A stretch of DNA of 64,000 nt from Nonomuraea candida (GCF_000725485.1 NZ_JOAG01000018.1:62001-126000), one strand, 5' to 3'; counted from the first letter of the stretch, positions 46,861 through 55,721 are shown. The notes: a model not told the origin generated them from the sequence alone. A program made the numbers and translations.

Positions 46861-47429
46861 GCGGTTTCGATGCGGCGCTGGATCTGGTCGTAGGTGCGCC
46901 GCCCGCGCAGCATCTCCAGCAGTTCCTGGACCCACACGCTGGCCAGCGACCCGGCCAGGTCGAGCTGCTCCTCCGTGGCCTCCTCCAGCGTCAGCCCGCC
47001 CGCCGAGACGCGCAGCAGCAGCCCGGTGATGCGGTCGCCGAACGGGGTCTGGACCTCGGCCAGGATCAGCGACCTGATGAGCGCGTCGGCCAGCTCGGGC
47101 TCGCGCATGAGACCGCGGGTGGCCCGCATGAGCACGTCGACCGCGCGGCTGGCCGGGGTGGCGGCCCCGGGCGGCCGGCGCTCGATGCTGCTCTCCAGCA
47201 GGTCGATCTCCTCGCCGACCACGGCCACGACGAGGTCCATCTTGGAGGGAAAGTAGCGGTAGAGCGTGCCAAGCGCCACGCCCGCGCGCTCGGCCACCGT
47301 GCGCATCTGCATGGCCTCGACCCCGCCGCGCGAGGCCAGCGCCGCGGCGGCCTGGACGATGCGCTTGCGGCGTTGGTGCTGGCTGCGCGTACGGACGCTG
47401 TGCCCGCCCGGCGCGGGGTGGCTTTCCAT
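46833..47429 (-). CDS. kstR: KstR-like TetR family repressor of sterol catabolism
   Basis: 198 residues from ATG at 47429 (GAGGGG five bases upstream); another ATG at 47483 would start inside the operator region. The DNA-binding part (HQRRKRIVQAAAALASRGG, MQMRTVAERAGVALGTLYRY, FPSKMDLVV) is very close to M. tuberculosis KstR, including the recognition helix, and the C-terminal domain is of matching size (VWVQELLEMLRGRRTYDQI). KstR is released from DNA by 3-oxo-cholestenoyl-CoA-type ligands. It diverges from fadD17 and the igr-like operon, and sites of KstR type occur across the window. Confidence 0.85.
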   Translation of the reverse strand: MESHPAPGGHSVRTRSQHQRRKRIVQAAAALASRGGVEAMQMRTVAERAGVALGTLYRYFPSKMDLVVAVVGEEIDLLESSIERRPPGAATPASRAVDVLMRATRGLMREPELADALIRSLILAEVQTPFGDRITGLLLRVSAGGLTLEEATEEQLDLAGSLASVWVQELLEMLRGRRTYDQIQRRIETAATRLLSDI

Positions 47430-47483
47430 GGTCCCCTCGGTTTCGCTGGGGGGCGATGCGATCGACGCCTGCGTGGTACGCAT

Positions 47484-47512
47484 GAGAACACGTTATCTGA
47501 TTTCTCGATAAC
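47484..47512. promoter_or_regulatory. kstR upstream region: partial KstR site and GTTATC/GATAAC dyad
   Basis: GAGAACACGTTATC (47484-47497) keeps the AACnnGTT core but lacks the outer T and A (6 of 8). It overlaps a second inverted repeat, GTTATC (47492-47497) / GATAAC (47507-47512). Consistent with autoregulation, as known for mycobacterial kstR. Confidence 0.45.
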
Positions 47513-47617
47513 GCGGCTTGTTACTCGCGAGTCACAAACCGGCCGTAAAGCCCCATGTCCAGGGCGTTACGCCGGTATATCCCCACATATCGGCACGATG
47601 ACCGGCTGGACAATTAT

Positions 47618-47631
47618 TAGAATCTGTTCTA
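47618..47631. promoter_or_regulatory. KstR-type operator upstream of fadD17 (one mismatch)
   Basis: TAGAATCTGTTCTA has perfect 5-bp arms and differs from TnnAACnnGTTnnA only by T for C. It lies 61 bases before the fadD17 start. Confidence 0.55.
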
Positions 47632-47647
47632 GTTTGCGATTCGGTTT

Positions 47648-47661
47648 ACCTAGCGCTTGCT
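47648..47661. promoter_or_regulatory. KstR2-type palindrome upstream of fadD17 (one mismatch)
   Basis: ACCTAGCGCTTGCT matches AnCAAGnnCTTGnT except T for A at position 4. As at the P450 promoter, it lies on the gene side of the KstR-type site. Confidence 0.35.
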
Positions 47662-47692
47662 GCACCTGATCCCCGCGCACGTTGGAGGAGCG

Positions 47693-49405
47693 ATGACCGC
47701 CGACACGCTCGCCTCCCTGCTGCTCGACCGGGCAGGCGACGACCGGCCCGGGATCATGTTCGAGGACCGGACCTGGTCGTGGCGCGAGCACGTCGCCGCC
47801 TGCCGGGCCGCCGGGGCCTGGCTGTCGGGGCGCGGGCCGGGCACCCACGTCGGGGTGCTCAGCGAGAACGTTCCCGAGCTGCTCCTGCTCATCGGCGGCG
47901 CCGCCCTGGCCGGTCACGTGGTCGTCGCGCTGAACCCGACACGGTCGGTCGAGGAGCTGGTGCGGGACGCCCGGGCGACGGACGTGGCCCTCGTCCTGGC
48001 CGACGGTCCCTACCTGAACCTCGGGCGGGAGGTGGCCGGGTCCCTGAACGTCCCGGCGCTGCCCCTCACCGAATCCCTGCCCCCCGATCCACCGCCGCCG
48101 GCTGAGGTCGCCACGGGGGAGGTCGCCACGGGAGAGGCCGCCACGGGAGAGGCCGCCACGGGGGAGCGCGTCGCGGGGAAGGAGGGCGCGGGTGTTGGTG
48201 GCGTGGGGGCGGAGAGGGTCGCCGAGCCGGGTGGGCTGGTGATGCTGATCTTCACGTCCGGCACGTCCGGCAGGCCCCGCGCCGTCCGGATCACGCAGCG
48301 CAAGCTGGCCGTGCCCGGCGTGAGCCTGGCGGCGCTGCTCACCCCCGAGGACGTCGTCCACTGCTCGATGCCGCTGTTCCACTCCGGCGCCCTCATGGCC
48401 GCCTACGCCCCGGCCGTGGCCTCGGGGGCGGCGCTGGTGCTGCGGCGGCGCTTCTCGGCCTCGGGCCTGCTGCCCGACGTGAGACGGTACGGCTGCACGT
48501 ACCTCCACTACGTCGGCAAGGCGCTCTCCTACGTCCTGGCCACCCCCGAGCGCCCGGACGACGCCGCCAACCCGCTGCGGATCGCCTTCGGGAACGAGGG
48601 CGGCGCGGTGGCCACGAAGAGGTTCGGGGAGCGGTTCGGCTGCCTGGTCATCGACGCCTTCGGCTCGACGGAGACCGCGATCTCGCTCACGCCCGACCCC
48701 TCGGGCCCGCCCGGCTGCCTGGGCCGCCTGCCGGAGGGCGTGCACATCCTCGACCCCTCGACCGGCAGGCCGTGCCCGCCGGCCCGGATCGAGGACGGCC
48801 GCCTGCTCAACCCGGACGAGGCCGTCGGCGAGCTGGTCAACACGGCCGGGCTCGGACTGTTCGAGGGCTACTACAACGACCCGGACGCCGACGCCGAGCG
48901 GGTCAGGAACGGCGCGTTCTGGTCCGGCGACCTGGCGTACAGGGACGCCGCCGGTCACGTCTTCTTCGCCGGCCGGGGCACCGAGCGGCTGCGCGTCGAC
49001 GGCGAGAACCTGGCGGTGGCGCCCATCGAGGCGGCGTTGCGGGAGTTCGGCGGGGTGGTGGAGGCGGCGGTGTACCCGGTGCCCGATCCGGCGGCCGGCG
49101 ATCGGGTCATGGCGGCGCTGGTGCTGGAGGGGGGCTTCGACGCGGCGGCCTTCGCGGGGTTCCTGGCCGGCCGCCGCGATCTGGGCGCCAAGTCCTTACC
49201 CCGCTATATCCGCCTTTGTCGGGAGTTGCCCATGACGCCCTCGCACAAGGTCATCAAGCGCGGGCTCGCCCGCCAGGCGTGGCGCACCGCCGACCCGGTC
49301 TGGTGGCGCGCCCCCGACGGGTTCCGCCTCCTGACCGAGGAGGACGTGAAGGGCATCGAGGAGGAGTTCGTACGGCACGGCAGGCAACACCTCTTGGAGA
49401 CGTAG
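47693..49405 (+). CDS. fadD17: Steroid side-chain acyl-CoA synthetase FadD17-like
   Basis: 570 residues from ATG at 47693 (GGAGGAG upstream). ANL-superfamily motifs: P-loop LIFTSGTSGRPRAVRIT, adenylate-binding DAFGSTETAISL, hinge GDLAYRDAAGHVFFAGR. Long stretches match mycobacterial FadD17 (YVGKALSYVLATPERPDDA, LVNTAGLGLFEGYYND, YPVPDPAAGDRVMAALVL). It activates a sterol side-chain carboxylate to its CoA ester. An insert near residues 135-165, coded by 15-bp repeats (VATGE, AATGE), makes it longer than the roughly 500-residue mycobacterial protein. It overlaps fadE28 by one base. Confidence 0.9.
   Translation: MTADTLASLLLDRAGDDRPGIMFEDRTWSWREHVAACRAAGAWLSGRGPGTHVGVLSENVPELLLLIGGAALAGHVVVALNPTRSVEELVRDARATDVALVLADGPYLNLGREVAGSLNVPALPLTESLPPDPPPPAEVATGEVATGEAATGEAATGERVAGKEGAGVGGVGAERVAEPGGLVMLIFTSGTSGRPRAVRITQRKLAVPGVSLAALLTPEDVVHCSMPLFHSGALMAAYAPAVASGAALVLRRRFSASGLLPDVRRYGCTYLHYVGKALSYVLATPERPDDAANPLRIAFGNEGGAVATKRFGERFGCLVIDAFGSTETAISLTPDPSGPPGCLGRLPEGVHILDPSTGRPCPPARIEDGRLLNPDEAVGELVNTAGLGLFEGYYNDPDADAERVRNGAFWSGDLAYRDAAGHVFFAGRGTERLRVDGENLAVAPIEAALREFGGVVEAAVYPVPDPAAGDRVMAALVLEGGFDAAAFAGFLAGRRDLGAKSLPRYIRLCRELPMTPSHKVIKRGLARQAWRTADPVWWRAPDGFRLLTEEDVKGIEEEFVRHGRQHLLET
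48105..48166 (+). repeat. 15-bp coding repeats inside fadD17
   Basis: GAGGTCGCCACGGGG and close variants repeat four times in frame, encoding VATGE/AATGE units between two domains where length variation should be tolerated. Confidence 0.8.
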
Positions 49406-50400
49406 TGGACTTCAACCTGAACGAGATCCAGCAGGATCTGAAGAAGCTGGCCGCCGAGGTCCTCGCCAGGGAAGGCGGGGAGGAGCGGTTGTGGCAGGCC
49501 GGGCTGATGGGCGTGTGCGTGCCGGAGGAGGCGGGCGGCGCCGGGCTCGGGCCGGTGGAGCTGGCCGTGGTGCTGCGCGAGGTGGGCGCCCGGGCGGCCA
49601 TGGTGCCCGCGCTGCCGACGCTGGCGGCCACGCTGATCCTGGCCCGCCACGGCACCCCGGAGCAGCAGCGGCGCGTCGCCGGCCGCCTCACGCTCGCCCT
49701 GCGCGAGCCCGGCCGTGACCTCGCCGACCCGCCCACCACCACGGCCCGCCCGCCCTCGCCCGCGGCGCAGGCCGCCCAAGAGGCGTGGCGGGTGAGCGGG
49801 CGGAAGGTGTCGGTGCCGTATCCGGGGCCGGAGACGCTGGTCACCGCGGACGAGGGGCTGTTCCTGGTGGCGTCGCCGGTCATGACGGCCGAGTTCACCT
49901 CGACGGGGGAGCCGGCCGCCACGGTCGTGCTCGACGACACGCCCGCCGAACGCGTGGCGGGCCCCGAGGCGGTCGCCGACGCGCGGCAGGTCTTCACGGC
50001 GGCGGTCGCGGCCCAGGCCAGTGGCGTGCTGGCCGGGGCGCTGGAGCTGACCACCGCGCACATCAGGCAGCGGCGGCAGTTCGGGCGGGCGCTGGCCGAG
50101 TTCCAGGCGGTGACGATGCAGATCGCCGACGTCTACATCGCCGGCCGGGCGCTGGACGTGGCCATGTGGTCGGGGGCCTGGCGGCTGGGCGAGGGGCTGC
50201 CGGCCGAGCAGGACCTGGCGCTGGCGGCGTACCACGCGGGTGAGGCGCTCAAGGCGCTGCACACCTGCCAGCACCTGCACGGCGGGCTCGGGCTCGACGT
50301 GACCTACCCGCTGCACCGCTACTTCGCCCAGGCCAAGCACCTGTCCCACCTGCTCGGCGGCGCCGACGCCCAGCTCGACCTGATCGGAGCGCGTCTCTGA
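49405..50400 (+). CDS. fadE28: Acyl-CoA dehydrogenase FadE28-like (small subunit)
   Basis: 331 residues from GTG at 49405 (GGAGA upstream). Shorter than classic acyl-CoA dehydrogenases and with a degenerate N-terminal half (LGPVELAVVLREVGARAAMVPALPTLA); the C-terminal helical part matches FadE28 (ELTTAHIRQRRQFGRALAEFQAV, HLHGGLGLDVTYPLHRYFAQAKHL). In mycobacteria FadE28 and FadE29 form an alpha2-beta2 dehydrogenase (ChsE1-ChsE2) that dehydrogenates the last three-carbon side chain of the sterol as its CoA ester. The next gene is the partner subunit. Confidence 0.92.
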   Translation: MDFNLNEIQQDLKKLAAEVLAREGGEERLWQAGLMGVCVPEEAGGAGLGPVELAVVLREVGARAAMVPALPTLAATLILARHGTPEQQRRVAGRLTLALREPGRDLADPPTTTARPPSPAAQAAQEAWRVSGRKVSVPYPGPETLVTADEGLFLVASPVMTAEFTSTGEPAATVVLDDTPAERVAGPEAVADARQVFTAAVAAQASGVLAGALELTTAHIRQRRQFGRALAEFQAVTMQIADVYIAGRALDVAMWSGAWRLGEGLPAEQDLALAAYHAGEALKALHTCQHLHGGLGLDVTYPLHRYFAQAKHLSHLLGGADAQLDLIGARL

Positions 50401-51554
50401 TGCTCATCGACCTGACCCCGGAGCAGCGCAGGCTCCGGGACGAACTGCGCGAGTACTTCGGGAGCTGCCTGTCGGCCGCCGATCGCGCCAAGATCGCCGA
50501 GGACCCGTTCGGCGAGGCGTACATGGAGCACTGCCGCCGCCTCGGACGGGACGGCAAGCTGGGGCTCGGCTGGCCCAAGGAGTACGGCGGAGGCGGCTAC
50601 GGCCCCCTGGAGCAGCAGATCTTCGCCAACGAGATCGCCCGCGCCGGAGTGCCGTACCCCATCATCACGGTGCAGACCGTCGGGCCGACGCTCATGCAGT
50701 ACGGCACCGAGGAGCAGAAGAAGGCGTTCCTGCCGCGCATCCTGGCCGGCGAGTGCCACTTCGCGATCGGCTACAGCGAGCCGGAGGCGGGCACCGACCT
50801 GGCCTCGCTGCGCACCACGGCGGTGCTCGACGGTGATCACTACGTCGTCAACGGCCAGAAGATCTTCACCAGCGGGGCCCACTACGCGCAGCACATCTGG
50901 CTGGCCGCGCGGACGAACCCCGAGGCCAGGAAGCACAAGGGCATCACCATGATGATCGTCGACACCGACGACCCCGGCTTCTCCTGGACCCCGATCGTCA
51001 CCATGGACGGCCGCCACCACACCAACGCCACCTACTACTCCGACGTGCGCGTGCCGGTGAACAGGGTGGTCGGCGAGGTGGACCGGGGCTGGGACCTGAT
51101 CGTCAACCAGCTCAACCACGAACGCGTCACGCTCGGCCCGGCGGGCAACCTGGGCCAGACCTACGACCGGTTCCACGCCTGGGCCACCCGCACGGGGCTG
51201 GACGCCGAGCCCGACGTGCGGCGGGCGCTGGCGCGGGTGTGGGCGGCCTTCCGGACGAACGAGCTGCTCAACTGGCAGGTGGCCGCCAACATGGACCTCG
51301 GCTGGCTGGGCGCGCCCGACGCCTCCGCCACCAAGATCTACGGCTCCGAGCGCATGCAGGAGGCCGGCAGGATCGTGGGGGACGTCCTGGCCAGGTACGG
51401 CGACCCGTCCGACCCTGAGACGGCCGAGTTCGTCGAGCGGCTGGACCACGGGGTGAAGGGGGCGGTCGTGCTGACGTTCGGCGGCGGGGTGAACGAGGTG
51501 CAGCGCGAGCTGATCGCCATGCTCGGCCTGAACCTGCCGAGGCCGCCGCGATGA
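50400..51554 (+). CDS. fadE29: Acyl-CoA dehydrogenase FadE29-like (partner subunit)
   Basis: 384 residues. Full-length acyl-CoA dehydrogenase: N-terminal helices (LTPEQRRLRDELREYFG), FAD/substrate motif AIGYSEPEAGTDLASLRTTA, VNGQKIFTSGAHYA, and the C-terminal VLTFGGGVNEVQRELIAMLGL. With FadE28 it forms a heterotetramer acting on 3-oxo-4-pregnene-20-carboxyl-CoA (known for the mycobacterial pair). One-base overlap with fadE28 and four-base overlap with chsH2. Confidence 0.93.
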   Translation: MLIDLTPEQRRLRDELREYFGSCLSAADRAKIAEDPFGEAYMEHCRRLGRDGKLGLGWPKEYGGGGYGPLEQQIFANEIARAGVPYPIITVQTVGPTLMQYGTEEQKKAFLPRILAGECHFAIGYSEPEAGTDLASLRTTAVLDGDHYVVNGQKIFTSGAHYAQHIWLAARTNPEARKHKGITMMIVDTDDPGFSWTPIVTMDGRHHTNATYYSDVRVPVNRVVGEVDRGWDLIVNQLNHERVTLGPAGNLGQTYDRFHAWATRTGLDAEPDVRRALARVWAAFRTNELLNWQVAANMDLGWLGAPDASATKIYGSERMQEAGRIVGDVLARYGDPSDPETAEFVERLDHGVKGAVVLTFGGGVNEVQRELIAMLGLNLPRPPR

Positions 51555-52486
51555 CCGGGAGCGCGAAGAACGCCGACGAGGAGCTGCGCGAGCTGGCGGC
51601 CAAGCAGGTGGCGCTGGGCGAGGTGCGCGGCGCTCCGGCCGCCGACCCCGTGAACGTCCCCATGATCAGGCACTGGCTGGCCGCCATGGGCGACGAGAAC
51701 CCGGTCTATCTCGAACAGGGCCTGGCCCCGCCCACGATGGCCCAGGTGTGGACGATGCCGGGGCTGAGCCGGGGGCCGAAGGAGCGCTCGCCGGTGGACG
51801 ACATGATGACCGCGCTCAACGGGCACGGCTACACGGGCGTGGTGGCCACGAACTGCGAGCAGACCTACCACCGGTACGTACGCGTCGGGGAGCTGCTCAC
51901 CCCCGCCACCAGGTTCTCCGGCCTGGCGGGCCCGAAGCGGACGGCTCTCGGCGTCGGCTACTTCGCCACGTGGCACATCACCTGGTACAGCGGGGACGAC
52001 GAGCCGGTCGCCGAGATGATGTTCCGTGTCCTGAAATTTCGCCCACCACAAAAGACAGAGCCGCAGGAGCAGGCGGCGGAGCTGCCGCCGTACCCCCTGC
52101 AGCCCGCCGTCAACCAGGACACCGCGTTCTTCTGGGACGGCGCCGGCCAGGGCGAGCTGCGCATCCAGTCCTGCGCCGACTGCGGCGAGCTGCGCCACCC
52201 GCCCGGCCCGCTCTGCCCCCGCTGCCGCTCGGCCGAGCGCACCCACCGGGTCGCGAGCGGCACGGGCACCCTGTTCAGCTACGTCGTGCACCACCACCCG
52301 CCCGTGCCGGGGCGGGAGACGCCGTTCGTGGTGGGGGTGGTGGAACTGCCGGAAGGCGTACGGATCGTGGGCAACGTCGTGGACTGCCCCATCGAGGAAG
52401 TGAGGATCGGCATGCCGCTGCGCGTGACCTACCGCCGGATGGACGACCGGCTCGTGCTGCCCATGTGGGCCCCGGAGGGGCGATGA
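51551..52486 (+). CDS. chsH2: Enoyl-CoA hydratase subunit ChsH2-like with DUF35 (Zn-ribbon/OB) domain
   Basis: 311 residues. The N-terminal MaoC-like domain (residues 1-165: PVNVPMIRHWLAAMGDENPVYL, TNCEQTYHRYVRVGELLTPA) is followed by a DUF35 domain with a zinc ribbon, CADCGELRHPPGPLCPRC, and an OB fold (GTLFSYVVHHHPPVPG). In mycobacteria ChsH2 pairs with ChsH1 to hydrate the side-chain enoyl-CoA, and its DUF35 domain recruits and supports the Ltp2 aldolase. Gene order here places both partners directly downstream. Confidence 0.93.
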   Translation: MTGSAKNADEELRELAAKQVALGEVRGAPAADPVNVPMIRHWLAAMGDENPVYLEQGLAPPTMAQVWTMPGLSRGPKERSPVDDMMTALNGHGYTGVVATNCEQTYHRYVRVGELLTPATRFSGLAGPKRTALGVGYFATWHITWYSGDDEPVAEMMFRVLKFRPPQKTEPQEQAAELPPYPLQPAVNQDTAFFWDGAGQGELRIQSCADCGELRHPPGPLCPRCRSAERTHRVASGTGTLFSYVVHHHPPVPGRETPFVVGVVELPEGVRIVGNVVDCPIEEVRIGMPLRVTYRRMDDRLVLPMWAPEGR

Positions 52487-52860
52487 TCGGCGCCGCGCTG
52501 CCCGAGCTGTCCATCGACCTCACGCCCACCCTGGTCATCTCCACGGCCCTGGCCACCATGGACCACACCCCCGTGCACCACGACACCGCGCTCGCCCGCG
52601 CCCAGGGCTCCAAGGACATCTTCCTCAACATCCTGACCACGATGGGCCTGGTCGAGCGCTACGTCACCGACTGGGCGGGCCCCCGCGCCGTCATCAGGGG
52701 CATCGACGTCAGGCTCGGCGTGCCCGCGTACGCGGGCGACCGCCTCACCTTCAGCGGCACCGTCGTGTCCGACGCCGGCGACCTGCTCAAGGTCGAGGTG
52801 CGCGGCAGGGTGAGCCTGGGCGACCACGCCACCGGCACCGTCACGCTGGAGGGCCGATGA
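52483..52860 (+). CDS. chsH1: Enoyl-CoA hydratase subunit ChsH1-like (MaoC-like)
   Basis: 125 residues from ATG at 52483 (GGAGGGG upstream). A single hot-dog domain with the MaoC hydratase signature: ATMDHTPVHHDTALARAQGSKDIFLN, containing the catalytic Asp and His of the hydratase-2 motif. It supplies the active site that ChsH2's own MaoC-like half lacks. Four-base ATGA overlaps on both sides. Confidence 0.92.
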   Translation: MIGAALPELSIDLTPTLVISTALATMDHTPVHHDTALARAQGSKDIFLNILTTMGLVERYVTDWAGPRAVIRGIDVRLGVPAYAGDRLTFSGTVVSDAGDLLKVEVRGRVSLGDHATGTVTLEGR

Positions 52861-54020
52861 AGGGGAAGACGGCGGTCGCGGGCATCGGGGCCACCGAGTT
52901 CAGCAAGCGGTCGGGCCGCTCGGAGCTGCGGCTGGCGGCCGAGGCCGTGCTGGCGGCGCTGGACGACGCGGGCCTGTCGCCCGCCGACGTGGACGGCCTG
53001 GTCACCTACACCCAGGACACCAACCAGGAGATCGCCGTGGCCAGGGAGACCGGCATCGGCGAGCTGACCTTCTTCTCCCGCGTCGAGTACGGCGGCGGCG
53101 CGGCCTGCGGCACCGTCGCGCACGCCGCCATGGCCGTGGCCACCGGCGCGGCCCGCACGGTCGTCTGCTACCGGGCCTTCAACGAGCGTTCCGGCCACCG
53201 CTTCGGCCGGCCGAACGCGGACCTGACCGGCCGGCCCACCTCCCAGGGCCTGGAGATGAGCTGGCACGTGCCGTACGGGCTGATGACGCCGGCCGCCTGG
53301 GTGGCCATGTTCGCCCGCCGCTACATGCATGTCCACGGCGCGACCTCCGAGGACTTCGGCCGGGTGGCGGTGGCGATGCGCAGGCACGCGGCCACCAACC
53401 CGGCCGCCTGGTTCCACGGCCGGCCCATCACGCTGGCGGAGCACCAGGCGTCCCGGTGGATCGTGGAGCCGCTGCACCTGCTCGACTGCTGCCAGGAGAG
53501 CGACGGCGCGGTGGCCCTGGTCGTGACCTCCGCCGAACGCGCCCGCGACCTGCGCCGGTCCCCGGCGCTGATCTCCGCAGCGGCCCAGGGCGCCGGGGCC
53601 GGGCAGATGATGATGACCAGCTACTACCGCGACGACCTGACCGGCCTGCCGGAGATGTCCGTCGTCGGCCGCCGGCTCTGGGAGCTCTCCGGCCTCACGC
53701 CCGCGGACATCCAGACGGCCATCCTGTACGACCACTTCACCCCGTTCGTCCTGACCCAGCTCGAAGAGCTCGGCTTCTGCGGGCGCGGCGAGGCTCCGGG
53801 CTTCCTCGCGGACGGGGGCATCGAGCTGGACGGCCGCCTTCCGGTCAACCCGCACGGGGGGCAGCTCGGGGAGGCGTACATCCACGGCATGAACGGCATC
53901 GCCGAGGCCGTCCGCCAGATCAGGGGCACCGCCGCCAACCAGCTCCCCGGCGTCGAGAACGTCCTCGTGACGGCCGGAACCGGCGTGCCCACCAGCGGCC
54001 TGATCCTGTCGGCGAGCTGA
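52857..54020 (+). CDS. ltp2: Steroid side-chain retro-aldolase Ltp2-like (thiolase fold)
   Basis: 387 residues. SCP-x/non-specific lipid-transfer thiolase-like protein: AVAGIGATEFSKRSGRSELR, EYGGGAACGTVAHAAMAVA, DCCQESDGAVALVVTS, VNPHGGQLGEAYIHGMNGIAEA. In mycobacteria and relatives Ltp2 with the ChsH2 DUF35 domain performs the retro-aldol cleavage of 17-hydroxy-3-oxo-4-pregnene-20-carboxyl-CoA to androstenedione and propionyl-CoA. Last gene of the six-gene operon. No ring-degradation genes follow in this window. Confidence 0.92.
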   Translation: MKGKTAVAGIGATEFSKRSGRSELRLAAEAVLAALDDAGLSPADVDGLVTYTQDTNQEIAVARETGIGELTFFSRVEYGGGAACGTVAHAAMAVATGAARTVVCYRAFNERSGHRFGRPNADLTGRPTSQGLEMSWHVPYGLMTPAAWVAMFARRYMHVHGATSEDFGRVAVAMRRHAATNPAAWFHGRPITLAEHQASRWIVEPLHLLDCCQESDGAVALVVTSAERARDLRRSPALISAAAQGAGAGQMMMTSYYRDDLTGLPEMSVVGRRLWELSGLTPADIQTAILYDHFTPFVLTQLEELGFCGRGEAPGFLADGGIELDGRLPVNPHGGQLGEAYIHGMNGIAEAVRQIRGTAANQLPGVENVLVTAGTGVPTSGLILSAS

Positions 54021-54059
54021 CGCCGGCGCCCGAACCGAGACGGGTCCGCCGGAAGGGGG

Positions 54060-55721
54060 TCACGGGTCCACGAAGATCGGCATGGAGAAGAACACGATCA
54101 TCGCGATCGCCACGCAGAGCAGGAACCCGGCCACCTCCCAGACCCAGTCGTGGTGGCGGTCCTTGCGGCGCTTGGTCTTCTTCGGAGGGCGCGCGGACTC
54201 GGGGCGGCGCTTGGGAGCGGGACGGGCCCGCACCGGCCGCGGCGCCAGCACTGAGGACGCGGCAGAGCCGGCCACCCTGTCCCGGAACCCGTCGCCGGCC
54301 TCGCCCTTCCGCGCCTCCTTCGGGCCCTTGCGCGGCTCCGGCCGGTCCCGGTGTGACTCCTTCGGGTTCTCGCGTCGCTCGGGGAGCCGGTAGACGGGCT
54401 CGGCGGCCGGCTTCTCGCGCGGCTGGAACAGCGGGGCCGCCGGAGCGCGAACCGGCTCCTCCGCCCGCGACGGCCGCCGCGACCCGGCCCCCGCCTCCCG
54501 CCGCGGCTCAGACCGGATCTCGGGCCGGGTCTCCCGGAGGAACTCCTCCGGGGCCGGCTGGGGATCGAGTGGCGGCAGGCGCCGCCCGTCCCCTCCCTCC
54601 GCCGCCCGCCCCGGCGGGGGGAGGGGACGGGCGGGCCCCTTGTGGACGAGCACGTCACCCGTCATGTACGGATCGGGCGCGTCCTTCGGCAGGATCACGT
54701 CGCCCGTCGCGAACGGCTCGGCCGCCGTCGGCTCCGGCGCCGCCATGAAGAACGGCCGCTCCCGGGGCGCCTCCCCCAGCGGGTCACGGAGCGGCACTCC
54801 CGGATCGCGGAGCGGCACGCGCGGATCGCGGAGCGGCAGGCCAGGGTCGCGAGCCGGCAGGCCGGACTGCCAGGCAGGTCGCGCCGCGTCGTGCAGCGGC
54901 AGGCCCGGGTCCAGGATGTCGCGGGGCGGCGGCATCCCGTCGCGCAGCTTCGGCATCGGGGCCGTGGTCGCCTCGTGCTCGGCCACCCGGCCGGACGAGG
55001 GCGGCGTCAGCAGCTCGGTGGGGAAGATGACGGTGCTGGTCGCCGGATCGGCCTCGGCCAGCGGCTGCGGCCACACCGGCGGGCTGGGCCAGCGCGGCTT
55101 GACGAACAGCGGCGCGGGCGCGGCCGTACGGGAGCCGGCGAAGTGGATGCGCAGCGCCCCGGGCGGCTGCGGCCACGGCAGCCGGCCGAGGACGTCACGC
55201 AGCGGCGCCACCCCCAGCGCGCCGTAGACGTCGGCCACCGGCTTGGGCACGCGGATGCCGGTCGAGGCCAGCGCCGCCCCCAGCGACTGCCTGAACCGGT
55301 GCCCCGCCCCCACCGCCAGCTCCTCCGCGGTGTCGGGCGCGACGTCGAGCACCCACGCCAGCTCGGCCTTGCTCAGCCCGCACACGGCGCACAGCACCAG
55401 CACCTCGCGCTGGTGGGGCCGCAGCTCGCGCAGGGAGCGCTCGACGAGCGCGGTGGCGGGGTCGATGAGCGGATCGACGGCGGGCGGCGCGTAGACGACG
55501 TCGCGCCGGTGGATCTCGCGGCGGGCGAAGGCGTAGAGCGCGGCGCGCGGCGGCGCGGTGGCCGCCGGGACGCCGCCGAGCACGGCCACCAGCACGTCGG
55601 ACGCCGAGCCGAGGTCGCCGAGCTGGTCGGCGCAGTACGCGAACAACCCGGCGGCGTGGAGGTCGTAGAGCTCTGCGATCAGTTCGGCGCGCTGGCGCTG
55701 ATCGGTGAGCGGCTGAGACAC
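54060..55721 (-). CDS. Membrane-anchored sigma-70-like protein with long disordered linker
   Basis: 553 residues from GTG at 55721 (AGAGGA seven bases upstream); an ATG at 55814 would add 31 residues. Residues 1-80 resemble sigma region 2 (LIAELYDLHAAGLFAYCADQLGD, ALYAFARREIHRRD); residues 95-150 are region 4 (LRELRPHQREVLVLCAVCGLSKAELAWVLD). A Pro/Arg-rich linker of some 350 residues follows, with DPGLPLR-type heptapeptide repeats at about 285-315 and a very basic stretch before a single membrane helix (residues about 526-548, VAGFLLCVAIAMIVFFSM). Some ECF groups fuse the sigma domain to a membrane anchor; no anti-sigma gene is adjacent. Confidence 0.75.
   Translation of the reverse strand: MSQPLTDQRQRAELIAELYDLHAAGLFAYCADQLGDLGSASDVLVAVLGGVPAATAPPRAALYAFARREIHRRDVVYAPPAVDPLIDPATALVERSLRELRPHQREVLVLCAVCGLSKAELAWVLDVAPDTAEELAVGAGHRFRQSLGAALASTGIRVPKPVADVYGALGVAPLRDVLGRLPWPQPPGALRIHFAGSRTAAPAPLFVKPRWPSPPVWPQPLAEADPATSTVIFPTELLTPPSSGRVAEHEATTAPMPKLRDGMPPPRDILDPGLPLHDAARPAWQSGLPARDPGLPLRDPRVPLRDPGVPLRDPLGEAPRERPFFMAAPEPTAAEPFATGDVILPKDAPDPYMTGDVLVHKGPARPLPPPGRAAEGGDGRRLPPLDPQPAPEEFLRETRPEIRSEPRREAGAGSRRPSRAEEPVRAPAAPLFQPREKPAAEPVYRLPERRENPKESHRDRPEPRKGPKEARKGEAGDGFRDRVAGSAASSVLAPRPVRARPAPKRRPESARPPKKTKRRKDRHHDWVWEVAGFLLCVAIAMIVFFSMPIFVDP
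54775..54850. repeat. 21-bp coding repeats in the anchored sigma gene
   Basis: About four in-frame units encode DPGLPLR, DPRVPLR, DPGVPLR and DPLGE on the minus strand. Confidence 0.75.
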
